Assembly (NCBI RefSeq): GCF_016718685.1
Contig: NZ_JADKCX010000011.1
Span: 30,905 to 94,904 of the forward strand
Reading direction: 5' to 3'
DNA: 64,000 bases
Source: Haliscomenobacter sp.
GTDB lineage: Bacteria > Bacteroidota > Bacteroidia > Chitinophagales > Saprospiraceae
Positions 18,523 to 27,440 of the stretch are shown one piece after another. Made by a program: the position numbers and the translations under genes. The notes under the pieces are model-generated. The model ran no database searches and was not told the origin of the DNA. It saw only the letters and a program-made list of their open reading frames with translations. Position 1 is the first letter of the stretch. The number at the start of each line of letters is the position of its first letter.

Positions 18523-18637
18523 GTTGAAAAGTTGAAAAGTTGAAGAGGTTGAGGTAGTGAGCGACATGCCAAAATCAAAAATTAAACCCGGGGAGATGGA
18601 ATAGAATTGGATTGCCGATACTTTTCAACTTTTCAAC
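18523..18637. repeat. Intergenic word palindrome B (GTTGAAAA words)
   Basis: Tandem GTTGAAAA words (18515-18555) face CTTTTCAAC words (18621-18653). A 17-base arm is perfect: 18523-18539 pairs with 18621-18637. The spacer of about 80 bases has no gene. It lies directly after the protease stop and before the rplU promoter, so it could insulate or terminate, although no clean T run follows. Confidence 0.8.
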
Positions 18638-18659
18638 CCTAAACTTTTCAACTATTATT

Positions 18660-18688
18660 TTGCAATCTGCAACAAAGCTTTATCTTTG
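18660..18688 (+). promoter_or_regulatory. Promoter of rplU-rpmA
   Basis: TTG (18660-18662), 18 bases, then TATCTTTG (18681-18688) matches the Bacteroidota housekeeping pattern (-33 TTTG, -7 TAnnTTTG). It is 39 bases upstream of the rplU start. Similar TATCTTCG boxes precede the S9 and M20 peptidase genes. Confidence 0.7.
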
Positions 18689-18727
18689 CAGCCAATTTCT
18701 TCAAAAAGCAATAAAAATTCATTCATC

Positions 18728-19039
18728 ATGTTTGCAATCGTAACGATAGCTGGTCAACAATTCAAAGTTGAGGAAGGGCAAGAGCTCTTCGTCCACCAGC
18801 TAGACGCAAGTGCAGGCGACGGTGTTTCTTTCGATCAGGTTCAACTGATTGAGAACAACGGCGCAGTGCAGATTGGCAAGCCTTTCGTTGGCGATGCCAA
18901 AGTCAATGCAACGGTAATCGGCCATCAGAAAGGTGATAAAGTGGTCGTATTCAAAAAGAAAAGACGGAAAGGCTACCGCGTTAAAAACGGTCACCGCCAA
19001 TCTTTCACCAAAATCAAAATTGACAGCATCGCTGGTTAA
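18728..19039 (+). CDS. rplU: 50S ribosomal protein L21
   Basis: 103 residues, the usual length. Begins MFAIVTIAGQQFKVEEGQELFVHQLD and ends with the conserved KKKRRKGYRVKNGHRQSFTKIKI block that contacts 23S rRNA. The start at 18728 was chosen over an earlier in-frame Met because it matches the family N terminus and leaves a 39-base leader after the promoter. First gene of the rplU-rpmA operon; L27 follows after 23 bases. Housekeeping component of the large ribosomal subunit, with no oddities. Confidence 0.97.
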   Translation: MFAIVTIAGQQFKVEEGQELFVHQLDASAGDGVSFDQVQLIENNGAVQIGKPFVGDAKVNATVIGHQKGDKVVVFKKKRRKGYRVKNGHRQSFTKIKIDSIAG

Positions 19040-19062
19040 TCCAAACTTAAAAGCAATTCGTC

Positions 19063-19707
19063 ATGGCACATAAAAAAGGCGTCGGTAGTTCCGACAACGG
19101 ACGGGATAGCCACAGTAAACGTCTCGGCGTAAAGTTGTTCGGCGGCCAGTATGCTAAAGCAGGCAACATCCTCGTTCGTCAGCGTGGTACCAAGTTCCAC
19201 CCTGGTGAAAATGTATACATGGGCAAAGACTATACCCTGCACGCACAAGTAACGGGTACTGTGTTTTTCTCCAAATCAAAGAAAGACCGCACGTATGTAG
19301 GCATTCTTCCCTGGGAGGATGCAGTGGCTACTGCTGCTCCAGCACTTGTTATTGAAGAAGTAGCAGAGGTAGTGGCTGAAGTAGCTGAAAAACCTGCAAA
19401 AGCAACAAAGTCGTCTTCCATTACTTTGCCTAGTGGCAAAAAGGTAAAGCAAGACGACCTGAAATTGGTTGAGGGCATTGGCCCAAAAATCGAAGAGCTG
19501 ATGCATGCTGCAGGTATCACAACCTGGGCACAATTGGCAGCTGCACCTATCGAAACACTGGAAGCGATTTTGGATGAGGCTGGCCCTCGTTTCCGCATCC
19601 ATGATCCTGCAACCTGGGGCAAACAAGCCGCTATGGCTGATGCTGCTCAGTGGGCAGAACTGGAAGCTTACCAAGATGAGCTGAAAGGCGGCCGCGTGGA
19701 GGAGTAA
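19063..19707 (+). CDS. rpmA: 50S ribosomal protein L27 with long C-terminal helix-hairpin-helix extension
   Basis: 214 residues, whereas L27 is normally about 85. Residues 1-86 are canonical L27: MAHKKGVGSSDNGRDSHSKR, then FGGQYAKAGNILVRQRGTKFHPG and the ending YVGILPWEDA. Residues 87-120 form an Ala/Val/Glu linker that turns Lys-rich. Residues 122-214 form a helix-hairpin-helix-like domain: DDLKLVEGIGPKIEELMHAAGITTWAQLA, then FRIHDPATWGKQAAMAD. Similar HhH tails occur on some other Bacteroidota proteins, from memory; the function on a ribosomal protein is unknown. The frame is uninterrupted and a terminator follows, so this is a genuine fusion, not a misassembly signature. Confidence 0.95.
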   Translation: MAHKKGVGSSDNGRDSHSKRLGVKLFGGQYAKAGNILVRQRGTKFHPGENVYMGKDYTLHAQVTGTVFFSKSKKDRTYVGILPWEDAVATAAPALVIEEVAEVVAEVAEKPAKATKSSSITLPSGKKVKQDDLKLVEGIGPKIEELMHAAGITTWAQLAAAPIETLEAILDEAGPRFRIHDPATWGKQAAMADAAQWAELEAYQDELKGGRVEE

Positions 19708-19754
19708 TTTCTCCAGCGTACAACAAGTTTAGTTTTCATAGCTTTATATTTTAG

Positions 19755-19789
19755 GCCCTGCTCCTTCAGAGAAGCAGGGCTTTTCTTTT
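19755..19789 (+). terminator. Intrinsic terminator of rplU-rpmA
   Basis: GCCCTGCT (19755-19762) and AGCAGGGC (19773-19780) form a perfect 8-bp stem with a 10-base loop, followed by TTTTCTTTT. It lies 48 bases after the rpmA stop. Confidence 0.9.
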
Positions 19790-19798
19790 GATCGCATG

Positions 19799-19820
19799 AC
19801 CCACGACTAAAGTCATGGGT
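19799..19820. repeat. Short near-palindrome with CGACTAAAGTC core
   Basis: ACCCA-CGACTAAAGTC-ATGGGT reads nearly the same on both strands. It follows the rpmA terminator and precedes the convergent gene end at 19845. It may act as a terminator part for the minus-strand gene or be a small dispersed palindrome. Confidence 0.45.
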
Positions 19821-19844
19821 TGGGGTGGCTAGGAAAATCTAAAC

Positions 19845-20627
19845 TCACCGAATCCGCCCCGTGCTTTTCCCTTCCAACCAGCCCTCCTGACCGTTCGATA
19901 GCCGTACTTTGTCCCAAGTGCCGATTTTATCCAGATACGCCACTTTGGTGCCTTCGTGTAGCGTACGAATTGCTGGGCTGGCTTTTTCAGGGCCGATGCG
20001 CAGGGTGGTTTCTTTGCTCAGGATGACGCCACTGGGGTTGTGGTAGTTGTTCCAATAGCTGAATGCTGCGGCTGCGAGCACCAGTATAGATAAGCCCAAA
20101 ATTCCTCTGGAGGCCCAGTGTAGCCACCAGGGTTTGGAGCCTGGGCGGCGCAGTATCCAAAAAGTGCCCAGCCCCAGCCAGATCAAGACGGCAAACAACA
20201 CTGCCCAGGCATTGGGGCGCATGATCCATTGGGGTTGCAACAGCCAGTCCCACCATTCCGGGGCGCTGGTATGGTCAATTTGGTCGGTCAGTTCTCCACG
20301 CACCAGTTCCAGGTTGGCCAGGGTGGCTTCATCGTTGGGCTTGAGGGCCAAGGCTTTTTCGTAGTACAATACCGCTTCACCCAATTTATCCGCCTTAAAA
20401 CAGGCATTGCCCAGGTTAAAAGACAGCGCCGCATTGTGGTATCCGGCCGCAATGAGTTTTTTATACGCTTGAACCGCTGCGGGGTAATTGCCTTGTTGAT
20501 AGGATTCTTGGGCTTGCCGGGCAATTTGGCTTGGGTTTTGCGCTGCTGCCAGGCGTGAAAAACCAAAAACAAGCAGCAACAAAGACATCCATTGCGTGCT
20601 CAAAAAACGGTTACTTCTCTTCTTCAT
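19845..20627 (-). CDS. BatE-like tetratricopeptide/SH3 membrane protein
   Basis: 260 residues. A signal peptide (cleavage near LAAAQ) is followed by two or three TPRs (about 32-125: AQESYQQGNYPAAVQAYKKL, then LGNACFKADKLGEAVLYYEKALALKPND). Two membrane segments come next (about 143-162 and 172-192), then a C-terminal SH3-like domain (205-258: TLRIGPEKASPAIRTLHEGTKVAYLDKIGTWDKVRLSNGQEGWL). This TPR-TM-TM-SH3 order is that of BatE in Bacteroidota aerotolerance (Bat) operons, but no BatA-D genes are adjacent, so the name is by architecture only. Its start overlaps the upstream gene by 17 bases, so translation is probably coupled. Confidence 0.75.
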   Translation of the reverse strand: MKKRSNRFLSTQWMSLLLLVFGFSRLAAAQNPSQIARQAQESYQQGNYPAAVQAYKKLIAAGYHNAALSFNLGNACFKADKLGEAVLYYEKALALKPNDEATLANLELVRGELTDQIDHTSAPEWWDWLLQPQWIMRPNAWAVLFAVLIWLGLGTFWILRRPGSKPWWLHWASRGILGLSILVLAAAAFSYWNNYHNPSGVILSKETTLRIGPEKASPAIRTLHEGTKVAYLDKIGTWDKVRLSNGQEGWLEGKSTGRIR

Positions 20628-22545
20628 CGGTGTTGATCTTGATTCGGTTTGCAGGTACGGTACGGCTTTGGGGGCTTAAGACCACAAAAATGTCTTCCCG
20701 CTTGCGTGGACGGGTGTCCACTTCCCAGCGGAACCCCTTCAAACGCAGGCTGCGGTGGTTGGTGGTTCCCATGGGGCTTAAGGTAGATTTAGGTTCGGTG
20801 ATGAAGGTGATTTTTTCCACTGCATTTTTTGCCCCAAAACGAATGACCATTTCGCTGCACTCGGTTTTGTTGACGCCTACGTAAGCGCCACCGTCGTCTT
20901 TGGCATAATAGATGACTTCTGCGTTACCAAAGGCATCCATTCGTTTGAGGTTGCTTTCCACAAAATGCGAGACCACATTTCTGGCTTTGATCTGGTTAAA
21001 ATATGTTCCATCTGAAATGACAATGATAAAGGAATTGCTACGCATGATGATTTTATCAATCTTCTTGTTTTTCATGGTAATGTACATGGTATCCGCAGTA
21101 AACTGGCTGGTGTCCGACCAAACTATGGGGTTACCATATAGTGCAAAAATCGAATCGCGGGTAGAATAGACCAGGGAGTCACACACCGCTTGAAAATCTT
21201 TTTTGAAAATCCGGGCATTGTGATAGGCGTGTAAAATCCGATTGCTATCCGCTTGCATGGTATCTCGCTGAGTAACCTTCAAGGTGTCGGACTTCAAGGT
21301 GTCGGATTTCATGGTGCTCAGGGTATCTTTTACTGCCAAAAGGGTGTCGGCGGACAAAAACAGGGAATCCCCCTCCGCAATGGTGATCAATTCCGGTCGT
21401 CCTTTGGGCCCTCCGGTGGCTTTGAGGTAATCGGTTTTTTTTCCGTATTCCGCTCGGGCAGAATTGATGGAAAGCTCCGCAGCGGTGTCTCGCCACATCA
21501 CGTTGCCGGTGGCCAGACCCAAACCGGTGGCGTCGTCAAATCCGATTTGATCCGCTTCCATCAAGTTTGGAGGGTCACTGATGAAGGTTCTACCCAGGGT
21601 TTTAAAGGTTCCTTTTTTGCGGTTGTAGCTGATGATTTCGGAGTTGATGTCTTGCTCTTTTTCGCGGTAACGCGCGCTTCCTTGCAAAAAAGTAGTGTCT
21701 TGAAGTTCGTCGTAGCGGATCAAATCACCAATGGCCAGCCGTGTGGAGTCTTCGACACGGGCGTTGCCCCGCAGGGAATAAATCTTGAGGTTGTCGTCGT
21801 ATGTAATCGTATCAGCTTCGGCTTGTTGGTCATTTTTGACGTATTGGGCATTGCCCGAAAATTCGGCGCGGTTGTTGGCCGTATCGTAAAAACCGTCCTC
21901 ACAATACACCTTGCTGCTGTCGGTGGTAATGATGGTTGGCCCCAGAAAATCTACTACTTTTGACTCGGTGTTGTAGTTGAGCGAGTCGGCCTTGAGGCGA
22001 AAACGTGGGCCTTCAGCGGTGACTTTTTCCCGAAATTGGGCTTCTTTGGTCGCTACGTAATAATACCCCACTTTACTGGTCAAAGAAAGGGAGTCACTGA
22101 CCATCGTGGCGTTGTTGGTGTAATAGGCCACACGGGTATCGGTACGGTAATCCAGGCGGCGGGTGTAGAGTTTACGATCGCCATTGACGAGAATGACCCG
22201 GCCCAATAAATTCGCGATCTTGGATTCGCCGTCGTATTGGGCTTCATCGGCAAATATTTTCAAAGAATCTCCTTGTTGAATGACTACATTGCCGTAGGCA
22301 TACACCTGGGTTTCATTTTCAATGATGGCCGAGTCACAATACATGTACACGCTGTCTTGTTTCAGCTCCACATTGCCTTTTAAGCGCTGGATGGTGGTTT
22401 CGCCTCTTTTATCGTACAAGAGTTTGTCGGAGTAATTGACCTTCACCCGGCTGCCTTCTTTAACCGGACCAGGCGTTTGTGCTTGCAATCGAATGCTCCC
22501 CAATACCATCAATACCAAACCAATAAGCCAAAGCTGCCTATACAT
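20611..22545 (-). CDS. OstA-like protein (LptA-type organic solvent tolerance domain)
   Basis: 644 residues, with signal peptide MYRQLWLIGLVLMVLGSIRLQAQ. The N-terminal half repeats the OstA/LptA beta-taco pattern: IQRLKGNVELKQDSVYMYCDSAIIENE, AYGNVVIQQGDSLKIFADEAQYDGESKIANLLGRVIL, and so on to about 420. A short tandem SDTLKSDTLK lies near residue 410. These proteins bind or pass lipopolysaccharide in the periplasm, and in Bacteroidota a long OstA-like protein is common. The C terminus (SPQSRTVPANRIKINTDEEEK) overlaps the downstream TPR/SH3 gene by 17 bases. Upstream, 17 bases away, is an oxidoreductase remnant. Confidence 0.85.
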   Translation of the reverse strand: MYRQLWLIGLVLMVLGSIRLQAQTPGPVKEGSRVKVNYSDKLLYDKRGETTIQRLKGNVELKQDSVYMYCDSAIIENETQVYAYGNVVIQQGDSLKIFADEAQYDGESKIANLLGRVILVNGDRKLYTRRLDYRTDTRVAYYTNNATMVSDSLSLTSKVGYYYVATKEAQFREKVTAEGPRFRLKADSLNYNTESKVVDFLGPTIITTDSSKVYCEDGFYDTANNRAEFSGNAQYVKNDQQAEADTITYDDNLKIYSLRGNARVEDSTRLAIGDLIRYDELQDTTFLQGSARYREKEQDINSEIISYNRKKGTFKTLGRTFISDPPNLMEADQIGFDDATGLGLATGNVMWRDTAAELSINSARAEYGKKTDYLKATGGPKGRPELITIAEGDSLFLSADTLLAVKDTLSTMKSDTLKSDTLKVTQRDTMQADSNRILHAYHNARIFKKDFQAVCDSLVYSTRDSIFALYGNPIVWSDTSQFTADTMYITMKNKKIDKIIMRSNSFIIVISDGTYFNQIKARNVVSHFVESNLKRMDAFGNAEVIYYAKDDGGAYVGVNKTECSEMVIRFGAKNAVEKITFITEPKSTLSPMGTTNHRSLRLKGFRWEVDTRPRKREDIFVVLSPQSRTVPANRIKINTDEEEK

Positions 22546-22562
22546 TATTTTTCTCTTAATGA

Positions 22563-22793
22563 TTAATCAATCAGCAATTCCGCTGCTTCCTCGCCCACCG
22601 AAGCCCCAATCGCTATGCCCATTCCGCCCATGCGGACAGCGACCACGAGATTGGGGTTCAATTTTTGGATGATCGGCACATTGCGTTCACCCAAACCCGG
22701 GATGCCACTCCACCAAGCTTCTGCTGGGATGTTTTGGCCGGGCAGGATGACCTCGTTCAGCAATTGGAGTAACGCATTTTGGATCAATTCAGT
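22563..22793 (-). pseudogene. C-terminal remnant of an FAD-dependent (DAO-type) oxidoreductase
   Basis: About 77 codons bounded by an in-frame TAG at 22794-22796. No ATG begins it. The text is that of the C-terminal FAD-binding end of D-amino-acid-oxidase-like proteins: AWWSGIPGLGERNVPIIQKLNPNLVVAVRMGGMGIAIGASVGEEAAELL, in which G-MGIA closes the flavin site. The N-terminal Rossmann GxGxxG part is absent; the DUF4293 gene begins 87 bases away on the other strand. It is therefore a truncated relic, on the same strand as OstA. Confidence 0.7.
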
Positions 22794-22880
22794 CTATTGA
22801 TGTTTTGTTGTAAATCCATAAGGGCTTATCTTCCGGCGCAAATATCACCATTAAACGACAATAAACTTCAATTTTTGGCT

Positions 22881-23320
22881 ATGATACAACGAATTCAGAG
22901 CGTTTTCTTTCTACTTGCCGGGGGCTTTACCTCGGTCTGTTCGGCGTGCCATTCGCTGAAACCAGCAAACCAGTGGCACAATCCGCCTTTTTGAATGATG
23001 CCGCTTATGGTGTCCAGGATCACGTAGCCTTGATGGCGGCTTTCGCTGTGGCGGGCGCCTTACCTATTGCGGCGATTTTTTTGTTCAAAAATCGCGGGGT
23101 ACAAATGCGGCTGGCGCTTTTTTCCACCATTGCAGCCATTGTGGGCAGTGTCCTTACTGTGGTGCTGTTCATGCAAGAGGGACTCAACAAAAGTAAAGAA
23201 GTCATCAACGATGGAATGGGCTTGTACATGGCAATAGCCGCATTGGTGTTTACCCTTTTGGCGTATCGTTTTGTGAACAAGGACGAGAAGTTGGTAAGAT
23301 CGGCGGATCGCCTGCGATAA
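22881..23320 (+). pseudogene. DUF4293 family membrane protein, frameshifted
   Basis: The ATG at 22881 starts the family N terminus MIQRIQSVFFLLA. The remaining family text (LGLFGVPFAETSKPVAQSAF, three further hydrophobic helices, LAYRFVNKDEKLVRSADRLR) is in another frame. Frames join if the G run at 22920-22924 had six bases rather than five. The joined product would be about 146 residues with four membrane helices, the normal size of this Bacteroidota-specific family of unknown function. Either a one-base sequencing loss or a recent inactivation. The short open frame from 22946 with GTG is not a real start. Confidence 0.75.
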
Positions 23321-23330
23321 GGTCGGCACA

Positions 23331-23375
23331 ACAATTGTGGGGAAGCAAATCGGTCATCTGTTTCCCCACAATTGC
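23331..23375. terminator. Bidirectional terminator between convergent genes
   Basis: CAATTGTGGGGAA (from 23332) pairs with TTCCCCACAATTG (23362-23374) around a 17-base loop, between the ends of DUF4293 (plus) and the receptor gene (minus). The stem is strong; T-rich tails are short on both sides. Confidence 0.7.
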
Positions 23376-23383
23376 TGCGGTCT

Positions 23384-25832
23384 TTATTTGGATATGTCGT
23401 CGTTTCTGATGCTGCGTCTGCTGCGGCTCACATCTCCCCGCGATTCTCCGAATCTATAGTTGAGGCTGAAGTTGAGCGCTCTAAAATACTCACGGGTTAA
23501 GCTCTTTTCTTCAAAACCTGCTCCTTCTACCTCAATGATGTTGTCTCGGAATTTGTTGAATGGATTGGATACTGCTCCTGATGCCACCAATTTTCCTTTG
23601 GCCAGTTCTTTGTTCAGGCTAAAACCGCTGGTAACAAAACTATTGGAAGTACCCTGCAGAGAATTGGGGTTTCGACTGTTTAGGCCAACGTCTGCATTGG
23701 CTCGCCACCCTTTGCTCAAATTAAAGTTGAGGGAAGAGGCCAAAAAATAGGTAATCCATTTGTTGTCAAATAAAGTATTGTCGGTTTCCCCCTTCATGGA
23801 GAATTGGGCAATATTCCCGTTAAGGCTGAAATTCATTTTTTTCCGAAAGCGGACAATTGAGGTTCAGATCGAGGCCAATCCGGCTTCCTTTGCCAACATT
23901 CGCAAAGGTAACGCTGGTAATATTGCTGGAAGGATCGAAGTTGTAGATGCGCAAATCCAATTTATTGAAGAAGGAATAACCCAATCCCATATTGAGGGAT
24001 ATTTTCTTCGAATGCCCATAGCCAAATTGAATGTCGCTCAGCACTACAGGAATCAGATCGGGATTGCCAGTAGTTTGTAGATTGGGATTTGCACGATCTA
24101 CATAAGGGTTGATGCGCGCAATACTAGGGCGGCGGATGCGCTGGACAAAGCCAAAATTGAGACTATTTCCTTCAGAAAGACTGTAATTAAACATGATGGA
24201 AGGAATAACATTAAAAAAATCTTGCTTTACCTGGGTATTTGTGGAGGTAAAATTGGCACGCGTATTGGTTTGCTCTACCCGGAAACCACCCAGTAAGCCC
24301 CATTTTTGCCCCATCAACGTATAACTATTGTAAAAAGCGTATACGTCCTGTAGGTAATGGTAAGTGTTGCTAAACGCGGGCACATTTTCAAAAGCGTTGG
24401 CGGAAGTATTGAACGCATCATACTGAAAGTTGCTGGCATTGTCTCTCCAAATGGCTTTAGCGCCCATTTCTATTTTCATGGTTTTGGACGGATGTACGTA
24501 ATCTACTTGTGCTGTATTTTCTGCAAAATTTTCGCCATTTGCCTGTCTGAAGTTAGGCTGATCAAAATTTAAGCGCCTAGTAAAATCCAGTGCGTTTTTA
24601 TGGTTGTTGTGGTATTGAAAAAAACGATAAGAGAAAGTGAGTAGTTTGGATTTGTTTTTGCGGAAGCTGTGCTGGAAATTTAACGCAGCATCCATTCCGT
24701 TGCCAAAATAATTGATGTCGTTGCGCAGGTTATATTCTTCCAATGTTTCAGTTTCGGCATTCAGCGCGGAACTTTGTGTAAAATTTGTTTCTGAATCACT
24801 GCCATTAAAGTTGATCTGTCCCGAAATAAGGTTGATGCTGTCCATATCCCAACTCAGTTCGGCCCCAACATAAGCGGATTTGTTGTCGATTTGGCGCTGG
24901 CCAGACTGGAGCAAAGTCTGAGGGCTGGTGGTCAAAGTTTGACGATCCAGGCTGTTGCTGTAGTCTGGCGTATGGTAAATATTGCCTCCTGCGTAGCCAG
25001 AAAAAGCAAATTTTCCTTCCTTAAATGCCAGGGACGTACCAATGCCTGGGCCGCCTACCGGAAAACGCTCGTACAGGTTGACTGAACCATTGTAGCCGTT
25101 GCTTATTCTTTTGGCCGTAACAATGTTGATGATTCCTCCCAGGCCCTCGGCTTCATATTTGGGGGGCGGACTGGTGATTACCTCAACCCGAACAATTGTA
25201 GACGCAGGAATGCTGCGCAATCCTTCTTTTGGGTTGCGTTCCATCATGCTACTAGGCTTCCCGTTGATGAGGATGCGAAAAGAACTGTTGCCTTTTAAAA
25301 GGATGTTGCCATCGCCATCAGTAGATAAATACGGAATTTTGCGCATGATTTCCAGCAGGTTGCTGGATTTACTTTCGGGGTCTGCCTGCGTATCGTAGCT
25401 GATGCCACCCAATTCCTGTTTTACCAATAAGCGGTGTGCCACTACTACGGCTTCTTTCAGGTTTATCGACATTGGGGTCATGGCCACGGATTGAATATTC
25501 AGGGCTTGGGCATTGTCTGGGGCACTTAAATCAATGTGTATTTTTTTGGGGTGATAGCCTAAACTTTGTATGAATAGGGCATATTTCTGCTTATTCAGTC
25601 CGCTGATTAAAAATTTACCCTCGGCATCGGAAACACTGGCTTTGAATGGGTTGTCATCATCATCCAATAGGTACAAGGTAGCCAATGCCAATGGCTTGCC
25701 ATTGACAGAATCAACAATCAAGCCCATCAAGCTGTAGCCCTGGACTACATCTTGTGCCTGGCTGCTTTGCCAGCAACCAAGAATAGCTAAAAAGCTGAAC
25801 AACAAAAGTTTAGAACATCGTATGCGCTTCAT
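23384..25832 (-). pseudogene. TonB-dependent receptor-like outer membrane protein (OMP_b-brl_3 type), frameshifted
   Basis: An N-terminal frame (23820-25832, 670 residues) has a signal peptide, a carboxypeptidase-like domain (30-115: YSLMGLIVDSVNGKPLALATLYLL), a plug (120-225: NLLEIMRKIPYLSTDGDGNILLKG, then LINGKPSSMMERNP) and most of the barrel, then breaks at LSEKNEFQP. The last 150 residues (MNFSLNGNIAQFSMKG... ending NYRFGESRGDVSRSRRSIRNDDISK) continue in another frame. The frames join if the T run at 23836-23842 (A on the coding strand) had six bases instead of seven. The full-length product of about 815 residues matches the family. No SusD partner is present, so uptake of a small ligand or peptide is more likely. 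Confidence 0.85.
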
Positions 25833-25958
25833 GATGCCATTGTTTTAAGGTGAAAATTACACAGCAAGGGTAGCCCCCTGCCTTGGTAAAGAGGTTTCTG
25901 CAACAAAAATGATTAAAGGATTAAATGGAGGGGATTACGCCTCGGGCCTTTGTTTGAA

Positions 25959-26288
25959 CTACAAGCGGTTGTTTTTCAAAGTGAGGTAATAAATGAGAAA
26001 ACCCATGGCTAAAAAAATCGCCTCCAGGCCATAGGGAATGAGCGATTCAGTAGCACTAAACGGCAATAATTCGATCACCACCAGGCCCAGCCCTCCGGTG
26101 AAAAAAACAATTGCCCATTTTAAGACGTGAGCGGCGGAGAGCTTTTCCAGCAATTTTACAGCAGTTTCATCCAAGGGGCCGGCATCAATGATTCTTTTTT
26201 TTAAGTTGTAATTCAATAAATTAACGATCGTCATACTTACGATGCCGAGTATCAAAATCATCACCATGAAGGGCAAAAATTGTTTCAT
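25959..26288 (-). CDS. Small membrane protein, unknown
   Basis: 109 residues from the ATG at 26288 (MKQFLPFMVMILILG); the longer frame from 26348 adds a hydrophilic segment that does not look like a leader. Three hydrophobic helices are seen (about 5-25, 55-75, 84-104) with a basic loop (NYNLKKRIIDAGPLDETAVKLLEKL) between the first two. It resembles the DUF6249-type small membrane proteins that sit next to ECF sigma genes, but that is a guess. It is divergent from the ECF sigma gene and shares a 187-base regulatory region with it, so the two may be coregulated. Confidence 0.65.
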   Translation of the reverse strand: MKQFLPFMVMILILGIVSMTIVNLLNYNLKKRIIDAGPLDETAVKLLEKLSAAHVLKWAIVFFTGGLGLVVIELLPFSATESLIPYGLEAIFLAMGFLIYYLTLKNNRL

Positions 26289-26475
26289 GTTCCAGGTAGT
26301 TTTGGCGCTGTTGAGCAGCTTTTGAAGAGTTGACAACCGTGCAATCAAAAATGTTGCAGTGAAAATGCAAGTTTTTGTAACATTCAGAGCTGCTTGACTG
26401 TCTCATGGAACATACGTAGTGGGGCAAAAATAAATGTTCATTTTTTTATCGCCCCTAAGGTCTGCCGATTTGCCT

Positions 26476-27033
26476 ATGCTTGAAGAAAAAACACTCATAA
26501 ACAAGATTTTAAAGGGGGATTTACATTCGTTCAAAACCTTGATCGAACGGTATGAAAATCTTGTTTTTTGTGTAATTCGCAGGTTGTTGAATAAAACAGA
26601 GGACGTGGAAGACATTGCCCAAGAGGTATTCATCAAAGTGCATCAAAACTTGGCGCGCTTCAATTTTCAAGCAAAACTCTCGACCTGGATAGCTCAAATC
26701 GCCTACAATACCGCGCTCAATCACTTGAAAAAATTGAACCGGGAATCGCTTACCTTTTATACAAAACCAGTCAAAGACATTTTCCTGAGCGCTGAAGACC
26801 TTGACCAAATGCTGGTAAAATCGGATGTGGCTGCTTATTTGGACAAATTGATTGCGCAACTTCCTGAACAATACCGCATCGTCATTACCCTGTATCACCT
26901 GAAAGAGTTTTCGTATGAGGAAATCGAAACCATCACTGGAATGCCCGGAGGAACCGTAAAAAGCTACCTTTTCAGGGCACGAAAGATGCTCAAGGAAAAA
27001 CTCGCCCAGTACTTAAAAAACGAACAGCTATGA
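26476..27033 (+). CDS. ECF-family RNA polymerase sigma factor
   Basis: 185 residues from the ATG at 26476 (MLEEKTLINKILKGDLHSF). Region sigma2 (about 8-75) includes DVEDIAQEVFIKVHQNLARF. Region sigma4 (about 120-175) has LPEQYRIVITLYHLKEFSYEEIETITGMPGGTVKSYLFRARKMLKEKL, a clear helix-turn-helix. These sigma factors direct RNA polymerase to a small regulon. The stop overlaps the next gene start in an ATGA, typical of a cotranscribed and translationally coupled anti-sigma factor. A longer start at 26434 is possible but does not improve the match. Confidence 0.92.
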   Translation: MLEEKTLINKILKGDLHSFKTLIERYENLVFCVIRRLLNKTEDVEDIAQEVFIKVHQNLARFNFQAKLSTWIAQIAYNTALNHLKKLNRESLTFYTKPVKDIFLSAEDLDQMLVKSDVAAYLDKLIAQLPEQYRIVITLYHLKEFSYEEIETITGMPGGTVKSYLFRARKMLKEKLAQYLKNEQL

Positions 27034-27440
27034 AAAAATTCAACGACGAGGAAATACAAACCGCGCTTGATGCGGGTGAAAATTTAGCGTCAGCAGATGA
27101 AAATGTTGCCCTTTACGAACTTTTGTTTACGGAGTTAGGGAAAGCCCCTCAAAGTTCCCTGCCCTTGTCTTTTTCTGCGGTGCTCATACGCAAAATAAAG
27201 TTGGCTCAGCAGCGGCGTCAAGACATCAAATTAAACATCACTGTTGGTTTGTTGCTTCTCTTTGGGTTGGTTACAGCTTATGGCTCTTTGGCCGTCTTCA
27301 GCGCCCATACAGCCAAACAGGTCATACAAATGTTGAACCATTATAAAGGAATATGCTTGCTGACCTTCCTTACCCTCATGCTCTTTTATCTAGGTGATCG
27401 AACCTTGGTACAGCGACCTAAGTCAGCGGTCATTGATTAA
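27030..27440 (+). CDS. Putative anti-sigma factor (membrane protein)
   Basis: 136 residues, starting in a 4-base overlap with the sigma gene. The N-terminal 65 residues are soluble and mostly helical (MKKFNDEEIQTALDAGENLASADENVALYELLFTELGK). Two membrane helices follow (about 70-92 and 105-125). There is no zinc-binding H-x3-C-x2-C motif, so it would be a non-ZAS anti-sigma. The call is from position and topology; no family is recognised directly. The last 18 bases overlap the end of the convergent eutC gene. Confidence 0.65.
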   Translation: MKKFNDEEIQTALDAGENLASADENVALYELLFTELGKAPQSSLPLSFSAVLIRKIKLAQQRRQDIKLNITVGLLLLFGLVTAYGSLAVFSAHTAKQVIQMLNHYKGICLLTFLTLMLFYLGDRTLVQRPKSAVID

